This document shows, one piece after another, positions 9,777 through 18,959 of a stretch of DNA of 52,977 nt; position 1 is the stretch's first letter, and each line of letters opens with the position of its first letter. The translations under genes and the position numbers were made by a program. This DNA comes from Leuconostoc falkenbergense (GTDB taxonomy: Bacteria; Bacillota; Bacilli; Lactobacillales; Lactobacillaceae). The DNA lies in contig NZ_BMBS01000009.1 of NCBI RefSeq assembly GCF_014634805.1, positions 1 to 52,977 of the forward strand, given 5' to 3'. The notes below the pieces were generated by a model. It saw nothing but the letters and a program-made list of their open reading frames with translations, did not search any database and was not told the origin of the DNA.

Positions 9777-10400
9777 TTAAATAACTGTTGAATCAGCATT
9801 TTGAGTTACTGGCTTATTTTGATTGACAGTACCTTTACGCAAAACCAACATATAAATGATCGTGCCTGTCAGAATAACGATCCATAGTAAAGGTATAAAG
9901 ACTGTATTAAAATTGATATTTGAAGCAGCTATAATGCTTAAAATCATGGCTGCGTCTCCCCATACATATAGTTCAAGGTTTTCTGAAAATGGTGCTTTTT
10001 TAATTTTCTTAATAGTTGGAATAATTGCTAAAGCTTCAATAATGGCCAAATCAATAAGTTACCAACTTAAAGGGATTACGTTTAAAATAGATAGTGTCGT
10101 TGGTACTACTATGAAGAAAGCCATAGTGCCAAGAAACTTAACTGAGACAGGCTGTTGCTTGATAAACTTGATGCCTTTTAAGCCAAAGAAAGAGCAAAAT
10201 ATTGTGGTCACAACTGTTGAAGTTGCAGCCCAACCTCCGTGGCTACTTAAAATAATGATAGCCTCAATAAATGAAATAGTGGCCCAGATAAAGCAGGTTG
10301 GTGAACTAGGCTGAAACGTTCCTTTTTTCAGAGCAATTAATGCAGGAACATTTCTATAAATGATTGCCCCCATTGCGATGACACCTAAAATTGAATGCAC
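9777..10400 (-). pseudogene. PQ-loop/SWEET-like small transporter, split by an in-frame stop
   Basis: Two open segments lie in the same frame and are separated by a single TAA at 10059-10061. Reading through it gives about 206 residues with seven likely membrane segments in a 3+1+3 pattern. There are two loop motifs of the PQ-loop type: NVPALIALKKG, then AIIPTIKKIKK with downstream Ser and Trp. The start is taken as GTG at 10400, 12 nt after an AAAGGAA Shine-Dalgarno. Seven-helix PQ-loop proteins carry sugars, amino acids or other small solutes; the substrate here is unknown. The gene may be inactive, or the two halves may be made separately as semi-proteins. Confidence 0.65.
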
Positions 10401-10433
10401 AATATGTAAATTCCTTTCAAATATAAGTAACAA

Positions 10434-10673
10434 ATAGCAACTTTCCGAAAATTATTATATCACCTCAATTTGCCAATTAAATCGAATTCACAATTTGTTC
10501 GATTACTATTCACAAACTTAAAGTTGAATTCATTTCCTTACTTTTCAATTTAACCGCTTAATAATCGAAATTTTCCACATTATTGGTCGCCCATAACCCT
10601 TCGGTAATCCACTGAATTATTTTATAAAAAAAGAAACATTGCCACTTATTGCATTGATTAAAAACGCAGTAAA
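10434..10673. other. Intergenic region, no gene recognised
   Basis: AT-rich spacer. Minus strand at about 10455 has a TATAAT preceded by TGA (extended -10), probably the promoter of the PQ-loop gene. I see no convincing ORF, RNA gene or repeat in the remainder. Confidence 0.5.
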
Positions 10674-10706
10674 AAAAGTGTTGAACGAATTTTGCTCAAC
10701 ACTTTT
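10674..10706 (-). terminator. Terminator after rpsI
   Basis: AAAAGTGTTGA pairs with TCAACACTTTT on the minus strand and runs into a seven-T stretch. It is about 60 nt past the rpsI stop. Confidence 0.88.
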
Positions 10707-10764
10707 AATCACGCTATAAATCAAAAACGCTTATATATTAAGAGTCTATATAACCAATAAAATA

Positions 10765-11160
10765 TTAACGCTTTGAGAACTGTGATGCCTTACGGGCTTT
10801 CTTCAAACCTGGCTTCTTACGTTCCTTCATACGTGAGTCACGAGTCAACAAACCTGCTGCCTTCAATGCTGCACGGAAATCAGGATCTACTGTCAACAAA
10901 GCACGGGCGATACCGTGACGAGTTGCACCAGCTTGACCAGAATAACCACCACCAACAACGTTAACTAATACATCGTAGTTACCCAATGTTTCAGTAGCGT
11001 TGAATGGTTGCAAAACAACTTCACGCAAGTTAGCGAAAGGAATGTATTCTTCGATTGCCTTGCCGTTCATTGTAATTTGGCCATTACCTGGAACCAAACG
11101 TACACGAGCAACTGAATTCTTACGACGACCTGTGCCGGCATATTGTACTGCTGTAGCCAT
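10765..11160 (-). CDS. rpsI: 30S ribosomal protein S9
   Basis: 131 residues. Contains the [14 protein letters not shown] start and ends in a basic tail ([12 protein letters not shown]) whose last Lys-Arg contacts P-site tRNA in known ribosomes. It follows rplM by 18 nt, the conserved rplM-rpsI operon. Confidence 0.98.
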   Translation of the reverse strand: MATAVQYAGTGRRKNSVARVRLVPGNGQITMNGKAIEEYIPFANLREVVLQPFNATETLGNYDVLVNVVGGGYSGQAGATRHGIARALLTVDPDFRAALKAAGLLTRDSRMKERKKPGLKKARKASQFSKR

Positions 11161-11178
11161 AATTCAGATTCTCCTTTC

Positions 11179-11622
11179 TTAAACCAACTTGTTGATGTCA
11201 AGTGCTTCAGGCTGTTGTGCTGCATGATCATGTTCTGATCCTGCATACACGTGCAAGTTCAAGCCTTGCTTACGACCCAAAGTGTTCTTTGGCAACATAC
11301 CCTTGATTGATAATTCAAGCAACTTCTCAGGGTTGAATTCACGGTAGTTACCGGCTGTGCGAGCCTTCAAGCCACCTGGGTGGTTTGAGTGGTGGTAATA
11401 AATCTTATCAGTAGCTTTCTTACCAGTCAACTTAACTTCGCTTGCATTGATGATGATGACATTGTCACCCATGTCAACGTTTGGTGTAAACGTTGGCTTG
11501 TTCTTACCACGCAAAATTGAAGCTACTACTGTTGACAAACGTCCCAAAACGACGTCTTTGGCATCAATAATATACCACTTCTTTTCGATTTCACCTGGTT
11601 TTGCTAAAAATGTTGTACGCAT
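11179..11622 (-). CDS. rplM: 50S ribosomal protein L13
   Basis: 147 residues of early-assembling 23S-binding protein, with [14 protein letters not shown] and the [10 protein letters not shown] motif. It has a consensus promoter and a structured leader typical of L13 autoregulation. Confidence 0.98.
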   Translation of the reverse strand: MRTTFLAKPGEIEKKWYIIDAKDVVLGRLSTVVASILRGKNKPTFTPNVDMGDNVIIINASEVKLTGKKATDKIYYHHSNHPGGLKARTAGNYREFNPEKLLELSIKGMLPKNTLGRKQGLNLHVYAGSEHDHAAQQPEALDINKLV

Positions 11623-11642
11623 GTTTGCGCTCCTTTGATTAG

Positions 11643-11714
11643 TTGTTTACAGGCTTGGCCGTTCCTTGCCAAGCAATTACAATAAGTTTCCGGGGCTTAT
11701 CGTGAGGTAAACAA
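11643..11714 (-). ncRNA. L13 leader (r-protein autoregulatory RNA)
   Basis: The transcript leader before rplM forms a closing stem of TTGTTTAC with GTAAACAA. It holds two hairpins: ATAAG/CTTAT and GCTTGGC/GCCAAGC. This three-way layout just upstream of rplM matches the kind of L13 leader known in Bacilli, where L13 represses its own operon. The match is by layout, not by covariance model. Confidence 0.68.
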
Positions 11715-11725
11715 TACCGTCTACA

Positions 11726-11754
11726 ATCTTACCTAAAAAACCGTGCAATGTCAA
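11726..11754 (-). promoter_or_regulatory. rplM-rpsI promoter
   Basis: Perfect -35 TTGACA (11749-11754), 17-nt spacer and -10 TAAGAT (11726-11731). It starts immediately at the end of the preceding gene. Confidence 0.9.
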
Positions 11755-11759
11755 TGGTT

Positions 11760-12170
11760 TTAATCAAAATTAACTATTTCCGTACCAGCGTATGAAGCAA
11801 GACGAGCTGAGTGAATTTCTAATACTAAAATCACTTCATTTTCAACATCTGGATGTGCGTGAAGATAGGGCTTATTGTTTGCAAAAAGGGTTTTAATGTC
11901 AGCCCATTTTTTATCCGAACGGCGCATTGTAGCGTGATTAGATTCAATTCGGGCACCATTTTGATTTAGTGGCGTTATGACTGAAACGTTCTCATTGGCC
12001 GCCAAATCAATCATCTTCTCAGTATTTGGTTTGGAATTAAAATACCACATATTTGGTTGATCAGGGTCAGCCGCAAACCCCATAATACGTATACTTGGTT
12101 GATTTTGTTTGCTAGTGGCAACAAATGCTAATCCTCGTGATGCTTGAATATACTCCTCAAAAAGTGTCAT
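11760..12170 (-). CDS. Pyridoxamine 5'-phosphate oxidase-like FMN-binding split-barrel protein
   Basis: 136 residues of the small PNPOx-like class. It has the pattern GLAFVATSKQNQPSIRIM, then a strand reading MWYFNSKPNTEKM, a typical flavin or heme split-barrel start. Such proteins reduce flavin-linked substrates or bind cofactors; no specific function can be assigned. Its start overlaps the end of the preceding gene by 4 nt. It lies between truA and rplM, which are often adjacent in Firmicutes. Confidence 0.65.
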   Translation of the reverse strand: MTLFEEYIQASRGLAFVATSKQNQPSIRIMGFAADPDQPNMWYFNSKPNTEKMIDLAANENVSVITPLNQNGARIESNHATMRRSDKKWADIKTLFANNKPYLHAHPDVENEVILVLEIHSARLASYAGTEIVNFD

Positions 12171-12673
12171 AAATTGTTTCCTCCAAATAATAGTTCATCC
12201 CAATTTTGTTTCACAACAAAATAAGTACCTCGAACATCCCCAGCTAATTTAGAACGTTGATGCGCAAATTTAAATTTACCAACTAAAGCATCTGGTATCG
12301 CCGCCCCTTCGACCAGAACAATTCCCACTGCTCGCTTAGGCTTTTTACCATCTTGACCGCGCTTTTCATACAGTAAATTTAGCACCATACCATTTTGATA
12401 ATAAAATTCGGGCCAGAAAACATTCGCATCCTCATACAGTGCCACTGCAATAATGGGTGAATCAAATACCAATTGCCGTTCCTCTAGTAATATTTGATTG
12501 AAATGCGAGATTTCTCGTGGCTTTTCGTCAGGAGAAAATGAGACATATTGTGAGTGATATTTTCGCGAAAAATACTTCGCCTTGCTCGCACGAAAACCTG
12601 CTAGTGAAGCTGATAACGATGAATCCGTTAGCCCACTGTCACTGACGGTTTTAAAATCAATCACATCACCCAT
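12167..12673 (-). CDS. Conserved-looking hypothetical protein
   Basis: 168 residues, no family recognised. It is soluble, with alternating strands in the middle (IIAVALYED, VFWPEFYYQNGMVLNLLYEKRG, KRAVGIVLVEGA) and a C-terminal TYFVVKQNWDELLF. It overlaps the split-barrel gene by 4 nt and follows truA by 15 nt, so the three are probably one transcript. Confidence 0.6.
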   Translation of the reverse strand: MGDVIDFKTVSDSGLTDSSLSASLAGFRASKAKYFSRKYHSQYVSFSPDEKPREISHFNQILLEERQLVFDSPIIAVALYEDANVFWPEFYYQNGMVLNLLYEKRGQDGKKPKRAVGIVLVEGAAIPDALVGKFKFAHQRSKLAGDVRGTYFVVKQNWDELLFGGNNL

Positions 12674-12688
12674 TTTTCATTTACCTCT

Positions 12689-13459
12689 TTAGTCATTATA
12701 AGAAATTTCATCCAAATATAAACCGCTGGCCGGTGCTGTAAAACGTGCTTGTTCCCGATCTTTAACCGCAATTAACCTTTGAATATCATGAACCGGTCGT
12801 CGTCCAGTGCCAATTTCTAGCAAAACGCCAACCATAATTCGAATCTGATTATATAAGAAAGCATTACCCTCAAAAACCAAAACCAGTTCATGCTCTTCAG
12901 CTTTTTCAGTTAATTCAACGCGTGTAATTCGGCGCACGGTGGTAGCCGTCTCGTTACCAGAAGCGGCAAAACTGGCAAAATCATGTTCACCCAGGAAATC
13001 AGGTAACGCCAATTTCATGCGATCGACATCTAAATGCCAATGAAAATGTCCAGTATAATGCCGTTTGAACGGATCTGTGTAATCTAACGTTGAAATCCGA
13101 TAAATATAACGCTTGGCATGCGTATTAAATCGTGCATGAAAATCATCAGACACGCGTGTCACAGATTTAACCAGAATATCGCGAGGCAACAAGGTATTCA
13201 ACCCCTTGCGAAAGTTATCCGATGCAATATCATATGGAAAATCAAAATGCACGACTTGTCCAAATGCGTGTACGCCCGTGTCTGTTCGTGATGCGCCAAC
13301 CACTTTAATGGGTGGTTGCGGTTTTTTAGCCATTTGGTTAACCACTTTGTTAAGTTCACCTTGCACGGTACGAGCTGACTCAACGCCGTTTTTTGTTTGA
13401 AGTTGAAATCCAAAAAAATCTGTGCCATCGTAGGCAACAATTGCTTTATAACGTGGCAT
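12689..13459 (-). CDS. truA: tRNA pseudouridine(38-40) synthase TruA
   Basis: Makes pseudouridine at positions 38-40 of the tRNA anticodon arm. 256 residues, with the catalytic Asp60 in GASRTDTGVHA and the N-terminal YDGTDFFGFQ motif. In the order ecfA1-ecfA2-ecfT-GNAT-truA, one GNAT gene has been added between ecfT and truA compared with the usual Firmicutes arrangement. Confidence 0.97.
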   Translation of the reverse strand: MPRYKAIVAYDGTDFFGFQLQTKNGVESARTVQGELNKVVNQMAKKPQPPIKVVGASRTDTGVHAFGQVVHFDFPYDIASDNFRKGLNTLLPRDILVKSVTRVSDDFHARFNTHAKRYIYRISTLDYTDPFKRHYTGHFHWHLDVDRMKLALPDFLGEHDFASFAASGNETATTVRRITRVELTEKAEEHELVLVFEGNAFLYNQIRIMVGVLLEIGTGRRPVHDIQRLIAVKDREQARFTAPASGLYLDEISYND

Positions 13460-13483
13460 ACTGTATTTTTACCTCTATCTGTT

Positions 13484-14599
13484 TCAAAAATAATCTGCTA
13501 AAACAGGTCGTTGACTGAAATCAATGACCTGATCTAATCTGCGGGCTGATTTTATATCGCCATGCAATTCACCAGTTTGTAACAGCATTTCAGCACGACG
13601 CGCATGCAACAGAACTTTTGTCCATGCTTGAACCGTACCACTCAATTGGGCGGTTGCGGTTGATTTCTCACCATTGATTTGCCAACGACCGGCGTTTTGT
13701 TCAAAATCATCAGTAACATCAATGACCATTTCAACTGGTAAGGCAAGTATCTTTAATAACGCAGCTATATTGACAATGCGTACCATCATACCTGCCTGTT
13801 GTTGTATCTTTACTGCCATTGGTTCTGCAGATAAATCACGCCAATCACGAGTTTGCCCGTCCGTTAGTTGAAATTGCTTGAATGTGCCTGCTCGACTACT
13901 AATAAAACGCCACAATGCCAGTTCAGCATCATGAGTAAGCGTCACTAATTCCTGTATGATTAGCTTATCACCTTCAAAACGATACATCACGTAGCCATTT
14001 TCAGTTGTAGCAATTTTCAAATCAGAGAGGCGTACTGTGTAGCGAAACCGCCACCACCAATCATCTCGCGCTAAAGCACCAAATTGAAAATCTGGGTGCT
14101 GCCCGATGATTGCTTTCATTGTGGGTAACGCTTCATCAAATGATACTCGCTTAACCGGTGTTGTTTTGGCCCCTGCTGGGACCGTATAAGCGTCCCAAGT
14201 ATACTGTTTTTGGTCAAATAGCCATTCATAGCCAAATTGACGATAAAATCGATACGAAAACGGCGCTAAATAGGACAATATAGCGCCATTTTCATAAGCA
14301 TCTAACTGAATTTGTGTCATAATGCGACGAATTGCCCCATTGCCACGCACTTCAGGATATGACGCAACATTCCCAATGCCAACCATTTTAACAGTTGCTG
14401 CATTGAGCTTAACATGCAACGGCAACGCGAACACTTGACTAGTGATAGTGTCATCATTAATATCACCATAAACCGTCGCGTTCTTAACAAGCTCACGACG
14501 ATACGTTGTCTTAGTCCCCAATGGATAGCCAAAAGCATCCGCGTCCAGAGCAAGAATTTGTTCAAAGTTCGATGGTGTGATGGCAACTGTTGTAATCAT
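13484..14599 (-). CDS. Eis-like GNAT family N-acetyltransferase
   Basis: 371 residues, close to the Eis class of N-acetyltransferases (two GNAT-like domains plus a C-terminal SCP-like domain). The acetyl-CoA loop is seen as SYPEVRGNGAIRRIM, followed by LAPFSYRFYRQFGYEW, a stretch typical of Eis relatives. Known Eis enzymes acetylate amines such as aminoglycosides or polyamines. The substrate here is unknown and should not be read as resistance. It starts 1 nt after the ecfT stop. Confidence 0.78.
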   Translation of the reverse strand: MITTVAITPSNFEQILALDADAFGYPLGTKTTYRRELVKNATVYGDINDDTITSQVFALPLHVKLNAATVKMVGIGNVASYPEVRGNGAIRRIMTQIQLDAYENGAILSYLAPFSYRFYRQFGYEWLFDQKQYTWDAYTVPAGAKTTPVKRVSFDEALPTMKAIIGQHPDFQFGALARDDWWWRFRYTVRLSDLKIATTENGYVMYRFEGDKLIIQELVTLTHDAELALWRFISSRAGTFKQFQLTDGQTRDWRDLSAEPMAVKIQQQAGMMVRIVNIAALLKILALPVEMVIDVTDDFEQNAGRWQINGEKSTATAQLSGTVQAWTKVLLHARRAEMLLQTGELHGDIKSARRLDQVIDFSQRPVLADYF

Positions 14600-14600
14600 A

Positions 14601-15404
14601 TCAAACCCCGCTTATCTTGATACCAATGAAAATTAAAACGAAAATCAGCGTACCGATAAATGCTACAACATCCTGTCTGCCATACAACAAAACACGATAC
14701 TTTGTTCGTGATGCTGCGTCCTTAAAACCACGAATTTCCATTGCATTGGCAAGGTCAAGGGCCCGTTGTAAGGCACCTACAAATAAAGGAATCAGGAGTG
14801 GTACAATAGCACGAGCACGTTTGATTGGCCCACCAGTTGAAAAACTCATGCCTCGAGATTTTTGTGCATTCATAATTTTTTGTGTTTCATCCATTAAAAG
14901 TGGTACAAAGCGTAATGCAATTGACAACATCAACGCTAACTCCGCCACTGGCACATGGATTTTATTAAGTGGTGCCAACAATGATTCTAATGCGTTAGCA
15001 ATGCTAGTTGGTGGTGTACTTAAGGTCATAATAGTTGACATCAAAATAATCAATGTAAACCGAATCATAACGTAAATAGCATTTAAAATACCCGGCCATG
15101 TCACTTGAAGGGGTCCAACATGGAACACAACAGGCGTTCCCGGCGTCAAAAACAATTGCAAAACGACAGTAAACAAAATCAGCCAAAAAATGGGTTTTAA
15201 TCCATCCCAATAGAGCTTGAAAGGCTGTTGCGTTAATCGTATTGCTAAAATTACAAAAGCTGCTGATAACGCATAGGTAGCCCATGATGATGCAAATAAC
15301 ATCACAAAAATGAACACAAAAGTTACAATCATTTTTGTTCGTGGATCTAATCGGTGTACCCAAGAAGATCCCGGCACAAAACGACCAATCATAATATTAT
15401 TCAT
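14601..15404 (-). CDS. ecfT: Energy-coupling factor transporter transmembrane protein EcfT
   Basis: Integral membrane scaffold that couples the EcfA ATPases to exchangeable substrate-binding S components for vitamin and trace-metal uptake. About 267 residues with five or more hydrophobic segments. The coupling-helix Ala-Arg-Gly-type signature appears as AQKSRGMSF and ANAMEIRGF. Start chosen at 15404 because a GAGGA Shine-Dalgarno sits 9 nt upstream; it overlaps the ecfA2 stop as ATGAATAA. An upstream ATG at 15419 is less likely. Confidence 0.93.
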   Translation of the reverse strand: MNNIMIGRFVPGSSWVHRLDPRTKMIVTFVFIFVMLFASSWATYALSAAFVILAIRLTQQPFKLYWDGLKPIFWLILFTVVLQLFLTPGTPVVFHVGPLQVTWPGILNAIYVMIRFTLIILMSTIMTLSTPPTSIANALESLLAPLNKIHVPVAELALMLSIALRFVPLLMDETQKIMNAQKSRGMSFSTGGPIKRARAIVPLLIPLFVGALQRALDLANAMEIRGFKDAASRTKYRVLLYGRQDVVAFIGTLIFVLIFIGIKISGV

Positions 15405-16254
15405 GCTTGTGTTCCTCATTTAACATGGTTGCCAATTCAGTTAAAGTTAATGGTCGCCGACTGAGTGAGACACCGTTAGCTCGTAATTGCTCGGCAAATT
15501 GGCCGGCACGTGGCAAGTCCAAATTCACACTTTTAAACCAGTCAATGTCGCGATTAAATACATCAGCCGGGGTTCCTTGCACCGCAACATGACCGTCCTG
15601 CATAACAATCACTTGATCAGCAACTGATACAACATGATCCATTTGATGCGAAATGAAAACAACTAATTTCCCTGACTGTCTTAGATTGGCCACCAATTCA
15701 AGTAGTTCAGCTTGTCCTTTGGGATCCAAGCCAGCGGCTGGTTCGTCCATGACAACAATATCTGGATTACTAGCCAAAGCACCAGCCATTGCAACACGGC
15801 GCATTTGACCACCCGATAATTCAAAGGGCGAATTTTGCCACAAATTTTCGGCCACATTTACCATTTTTAAAGCTGATTGTGCGGACTGTTTAGCTTCATC
15901 AGTTTGATACCCAAAGTTCAATGGTCCATACATCACATCTTCCAAAACGGTGTTTGCAAATAATTGATTTTCGGGAAATTGAAACACCATGCCAACTTTT
16001 GCTCGCAATTTAGTTAATTGCTTTTCTTTAGTGGCGTTTGTCACAATTAAATCATCGACAGTGACTTGACCCGTTGTCGGTTTTAACAAACCGTTTAAAT
16101 GTTGAATCAATGTGGACTTACCAGAACCAGTTTGCCCAATGATAGCAGTCACTTGGTGGTCAGCAATCGTAATATTGATATCGTGCAAAATAGGATTGGC
16201 CAGAGTTGTGCCGGCACCATAACTAAAATTTACTTGTTCGAAGGTGATAGCCAA
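15397..16254 (-). CDS. ecfA2: Energy-coupling factor ATPase EcfA2
   Basis: ABC ATPase of the ECF module, 285 residues. Walker [10 protein letters not shown], signature LSGGQMRR, Walker [13 protein letters not shown] and the switch His in FISHQMDHV are all visible. The start overlaps the end of ecfA1 by 25 nt, and the stop overlaps ecfT, so the three are tightly coupled. Confidence 0.95.
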   Translation of the reverse strand: MAITFEQVNFSYGAGTTLANPILHDINITIADHQVTAIIGQTGSGKSTLIQHLNGLLKPTTGQVTVDDLIVTNATKEKQLTKLRAKVGMVFQFPENQLFANTVLEDVMYGPLNFGYQTDEAKQSAQSALKMVNVAENLWQNSPFELSGGQMRRVAMAGALASNPDIVVMDEPAAGLDPKGQAELLELVANLRQSGKLVVFISHQMDHVVSVADQVIVMQDGHVAVQGTPADVFNRDIDWFKSVNLDLPRAGQFAEQLRANGVSLSRRPLTLTELATMLNEEHKHE

Positions 16255-17066
16255 TGTATTAATTCTCTCTCATCCAAATATTTTTTTGGTTTAACGGTCA
16301 ACCGCGCTGTTAGTTCACCCGCAAATGGCAACTCTAATCCATTATCATGCATCGTTTGTGATTTTGAAAATACATCATCTGGGTTACCATCTATAATCAA
16401 TCGTCCATCATTAATAACGACGATGCGATCCGCCAACGCAGCCTCGTCCATATCATGCGTAATTGTAATCAATGTCAATTCTGAACCAAATTGTGCCTTT
16501 AAATTTTGAAGTGTCTTCATGATGGAAGCGCGTCCTTCTGGGTCCAACATAGCAGTCGCTTCATCAAGAATAATAATCTTTGGCCCTAACGCTAAAACAC
16601 TTGCCAAAGCCACACGTTGCTTTTGCCCACCTGATAAAGTATGTGGTTCACGTTCTTTGAAATTTTCCATGCCAACAGTATGAAGAGCTTCATCAATTCT
16701 CTGTGGCATTTCATTACTTGGCAACTCAATATTCTCCAAACCAAATGCGACGTCATCAGCAACTGTTGCCCCAACGAATTGATTATCTGGATTTTGAAAT
16801 ACCATTCCAATTTGGGCACGAATATCGTTGATACTATCCACCGTGAGGCGTTTACCAAAGACATCAATATCACCACCGTTGGCAACTATTAAGCCAACAA
16901 TTAATTTTGCCAAGGTTGATTTGCCTGAACCATTATGACCGACCAGCGCCACCCATTCGCCGGCTTCAATTGATAAATTGAAACCATCAAAAAGTTCGTG
17001 ATCATCATATTGATAAGTTAAATTGTTAATTGTAATTGCTTGAGTCATTATTCTATATTTTACCAC
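16230..17066 (-). CDS. ecfA1: Energy-coupling factor ATPase EcfA1
   Basis: Partner ABC ATPase of EcfA2, 278 residues. Walker A GHNGSGKST, signature LSGGQKQR, Walker B IILDEATAMLDP and switch His in TITHDMDEA. The start is taken as GTG at 17066, with AGGA 4 nt before it. An ATG at 17048 would give the more family-typical MTQAITINNL start but lacks a nearby Shine-Dalgarno. No S component is adjacent, so this is the shared group-II module. Confidence 0.94.
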   Translation of the reverse strand: MVKYRIMTQAITINNLTYQYDDHELFDGFNLSIEAGEWVALVGHNGSGKSTLAKLIVGLIVANGGDIDVFGKRLTVDSINDIRAQIGMVFQNPDNQFVGATVADDVAFGLENIELPSNEMPQRIDEALHTVGMENFKEREPHTLSGGQKQRVALASVLALGPKIIILDEATAMLDPEGRASIMKTLQNLKAQFGSELTLITITHDMDEAALADRIVVINDGRLIIDGNPDDVFSKSQTMHDNGLELPFAGELTARLTVKPKKYLDERELIHWLSPSNK

Positions 17067-17222
17067 ATTTTCCTACCAAAAATAGTTTACGCCCTGGCCT
17101 GTATTTAAACAATGTAATTCACAAAGAAATTATCTCATAAACCTAGTAAATTAAGCTAAACTAGTCTATACTAAAAAGAGTAAAATACTAATAAATTAGA
17201 AATTTCACAAAGGGAGTATTTC

Positions 17223-18899
17223 ATGACAGAAAAAAATATTGTCATCGTTGGTGCCGGATTTGGTGGTGTATTTGCAGCTAAAACACTATCTAAGAAGTTG
17301 AAAGGGCACAAGGATTACAACATTATCCTCATTGATAAACATTCATATTTTACTTATATGACTGAATTGCATGAGGTGGCATCACAACGTGTTAAACCCA
17401 AGCACGTACAAGAAGACTTAGAACATCTTTTCTATCAAAATAAGAATGTTAAGTTGCTCACAGCTGAAGTAAACGGTATCGATAAAAATGCAAAAACTGT
17501 TTCAACGACTGAGGGTGATATTCCTTATGAAAAGTTAGTATTAGCTGTTGGTGGTCAATCCAATGATTTCGGTACTCCCGGTGTCAAGGAACATGGTTTT
17601 GAATTATGGTCAATGGAAGAATCTTTGGCAATTCGTTCGCACATTGAACACACAATTGGTCAAGGCGCTGCCGAACTTGATCCCGCTAAGCGCGAACAAA
17701 TGCTAACTATCGCCGTTGTCGGTTCTGGTTTCACTGGCGCCGAATTAATGGGTGAGTTTATTGAACAACGCAAAGTATTAGCACAAACTTATAAATTATC
17801 CGAAAGTGAAATTAAGTTAGTCTTACTTGAAGCTTCACCATCAATTTTGAACATGCTTAAGGATCGTAAATTAGCGGACAAAGCCTTTAAGTACATGGAA
17901 AATAATGGTGTTGACATTCGCTTAGGTGCCCGTGTCACTGGTGTGACTGAAGATGGTGTCGTATTTGCTGATAGCTCAACTTTGCCAACAAAATCACTGA
18001 TTTGGACTGCTGGTGTTAAGGCAAAATCATTCATCTCTGATTGGGGCTTCAAGTATGGCCGCGGTGGTCGTATTGAAGCAGATGATTACATGCATGCAAC
18101 TAAAGATGATGATACACCCGAAAAAGACATCTACGTTGCCGGTGACACATTATCATACGTAGATGACAAAACTGGTCCTGTACCACAAACAGTTGAGGGT
18201 GCTGAAAGTGCTGCACGCGCTGCTGCTGCTAACATTCTTGCAGACTTAGGTTTTGGTAAATCAAAAAGTTTTGCTGAAGCTGTTAAATATCATGGCTTCG
18301 CTGTTTCAATCGGTTCACACTATACCGTTGCAAGTCTCATGGGATTGAATTTCTCAGGATTTTTTGCAAGTATTGCCAAACATGGCATCAATTTATTCTT
18401 CTACTCGCAGATTCGCTCCGCTTATTCTATTTTCCACTATTTGATGGATGAATTCTTCCGAACAGAAAATGGTCGTAATCCTTTCAAGGGCAGCATATCA
18501 AGACTAGGAAACGTACTCTGGTCAACACCACTCCGCTTGTTCCTTGGTGTTTTCTGGATTCTGGCAGCATTGGGCAATATTGGTAGCCTCAATGACCTAT
18601 TCTGGCAACACGGATTTGCTAGCTTCGTAGAAATTATTACTGGTGCTGGTCTTTTCCTTGGTTTGCTAACTTGGCCATTGGGACTTCTATCAATTGTTCT
18701 AACAATTGTTGCTTGGTCTACAAACGGATTTGACATGACACACTGGTTTATTATTTTGAGTAGTTTAGCAGTTATGAACGGTTCTGGTCGTGGATTTGGT
18801 CTTGATTTCTACGTTGTACCATTCTTACAAAAGATTTTTGGTGGTCTTTGGTACGGAAAAGCCAAATCAACATATAATGAACTTGAAAATAAGTTATAA
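17223..18899 (+). CDS. ndh: Type II NADH:quinone oxidoreductase with C-terminal DoxX-like membrane domain
   Basis: 558 residues against about 400 for ordinary NDH-2. The N-terminal part has the FAD site VGAGFGGVFAA (about 5-20), the NADH site VVGSGFTGAE (about 165) and the second FAD motif IYVAGDT. From about 430 onward there are three or four hydrophobic helices ending in GSGRGFGLD, resembling DoxX/DoxD-family membrane domains. It should oxidise NADH with quinone at the membrane. Shine-Dalgarno AAAGGGAG is 7-8 nt before the ATG. It is followed by a polyprenyl diphosphate synthase on the same strand, which fits quinone-linked respiration. Confidence 0.9.
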   Translation: MTEKNIVIVGAGFGGVFAAKTLSKKLKGHKDYNIILIDKHSYFTYMTELHEVASQRVKPKHVQEDLEHLFYQNKNVKLLTAEVNGIDKNAKTVSTTEGDIPYEKLVLAVGGQSNDFGTPGVKEHGFELWSMEESLAIRSHIEHTIGQGAAELDPAKREQMLTIAVVGSGFTGAELMGEFIEQRKVLAQTYKLSESEIKLVLLEASPSILNMLKDRKLADKAFKYMENNGVDIRLGARVTGVTEDGVVFADSSTLPTKSLIWTAGVKAKSFISDWGFKYGRGGRIEADDYMHATKDDDTPEKDIYVAGDTLSYVDDKTGPVPQTVEGAESAARAAAANILADLGFGKSKSFAEAVKYHGFAVSIGSHYTVASLMGLNFSGFFASIAKHGINLFFYSQIRSAYSIFHYLMDEFFRTENGRNPFKGSISRLGNVLWSTPLRLFLGVFWILAALGNIGSLNDLFWQHGFASFVEIITGAGLFLGLLTWPLGLLSIVLTIVAWSTNGFDMTHWFIILSSLAVMNGSGRGFGLDFYVVPFLQKIFGGLWYGKAKSTYNELENKL

Positions 18900-18903
18900 T
18901 AAT

Positions 18904-18933
18904 AAAGTGCGAGAATCCACGTTCTCGCACTTT
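18904..18933 (+). repeat. Perfect hairpin between ndh and the polyprenyl synthase
   Basis: A 12-bp perfect stem (AAAGTGCGAGAA with TTCTCGCACTTT) around a 6-nt loop, without a downstream T run. It is more likely a partial terminator or an mRNA-stabilising 3' hairpin that still allows readthrough into the next gene. Confidence 0.6.
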
Positions 18934-18959
18934 GTACATATTAATGAAAAGAGATTTCC

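Noticed and set aside
10561-10640. Short minus-strand frame ending in a WATNNVENFDY-like peptide and a stop, suggestive of a gene remnant
   Set aside because: Only about 18 codons look protein-like; upstream the frame runs into the rpsI terminator hairpin, with no start or Shine-Dalgarno. Chance is the simpler explanation.
17067-17222. Promoter for ndh
   Set aside because: A TATACT is present, but no acceptable -35 at 16-18 nt; too weak to annotate.
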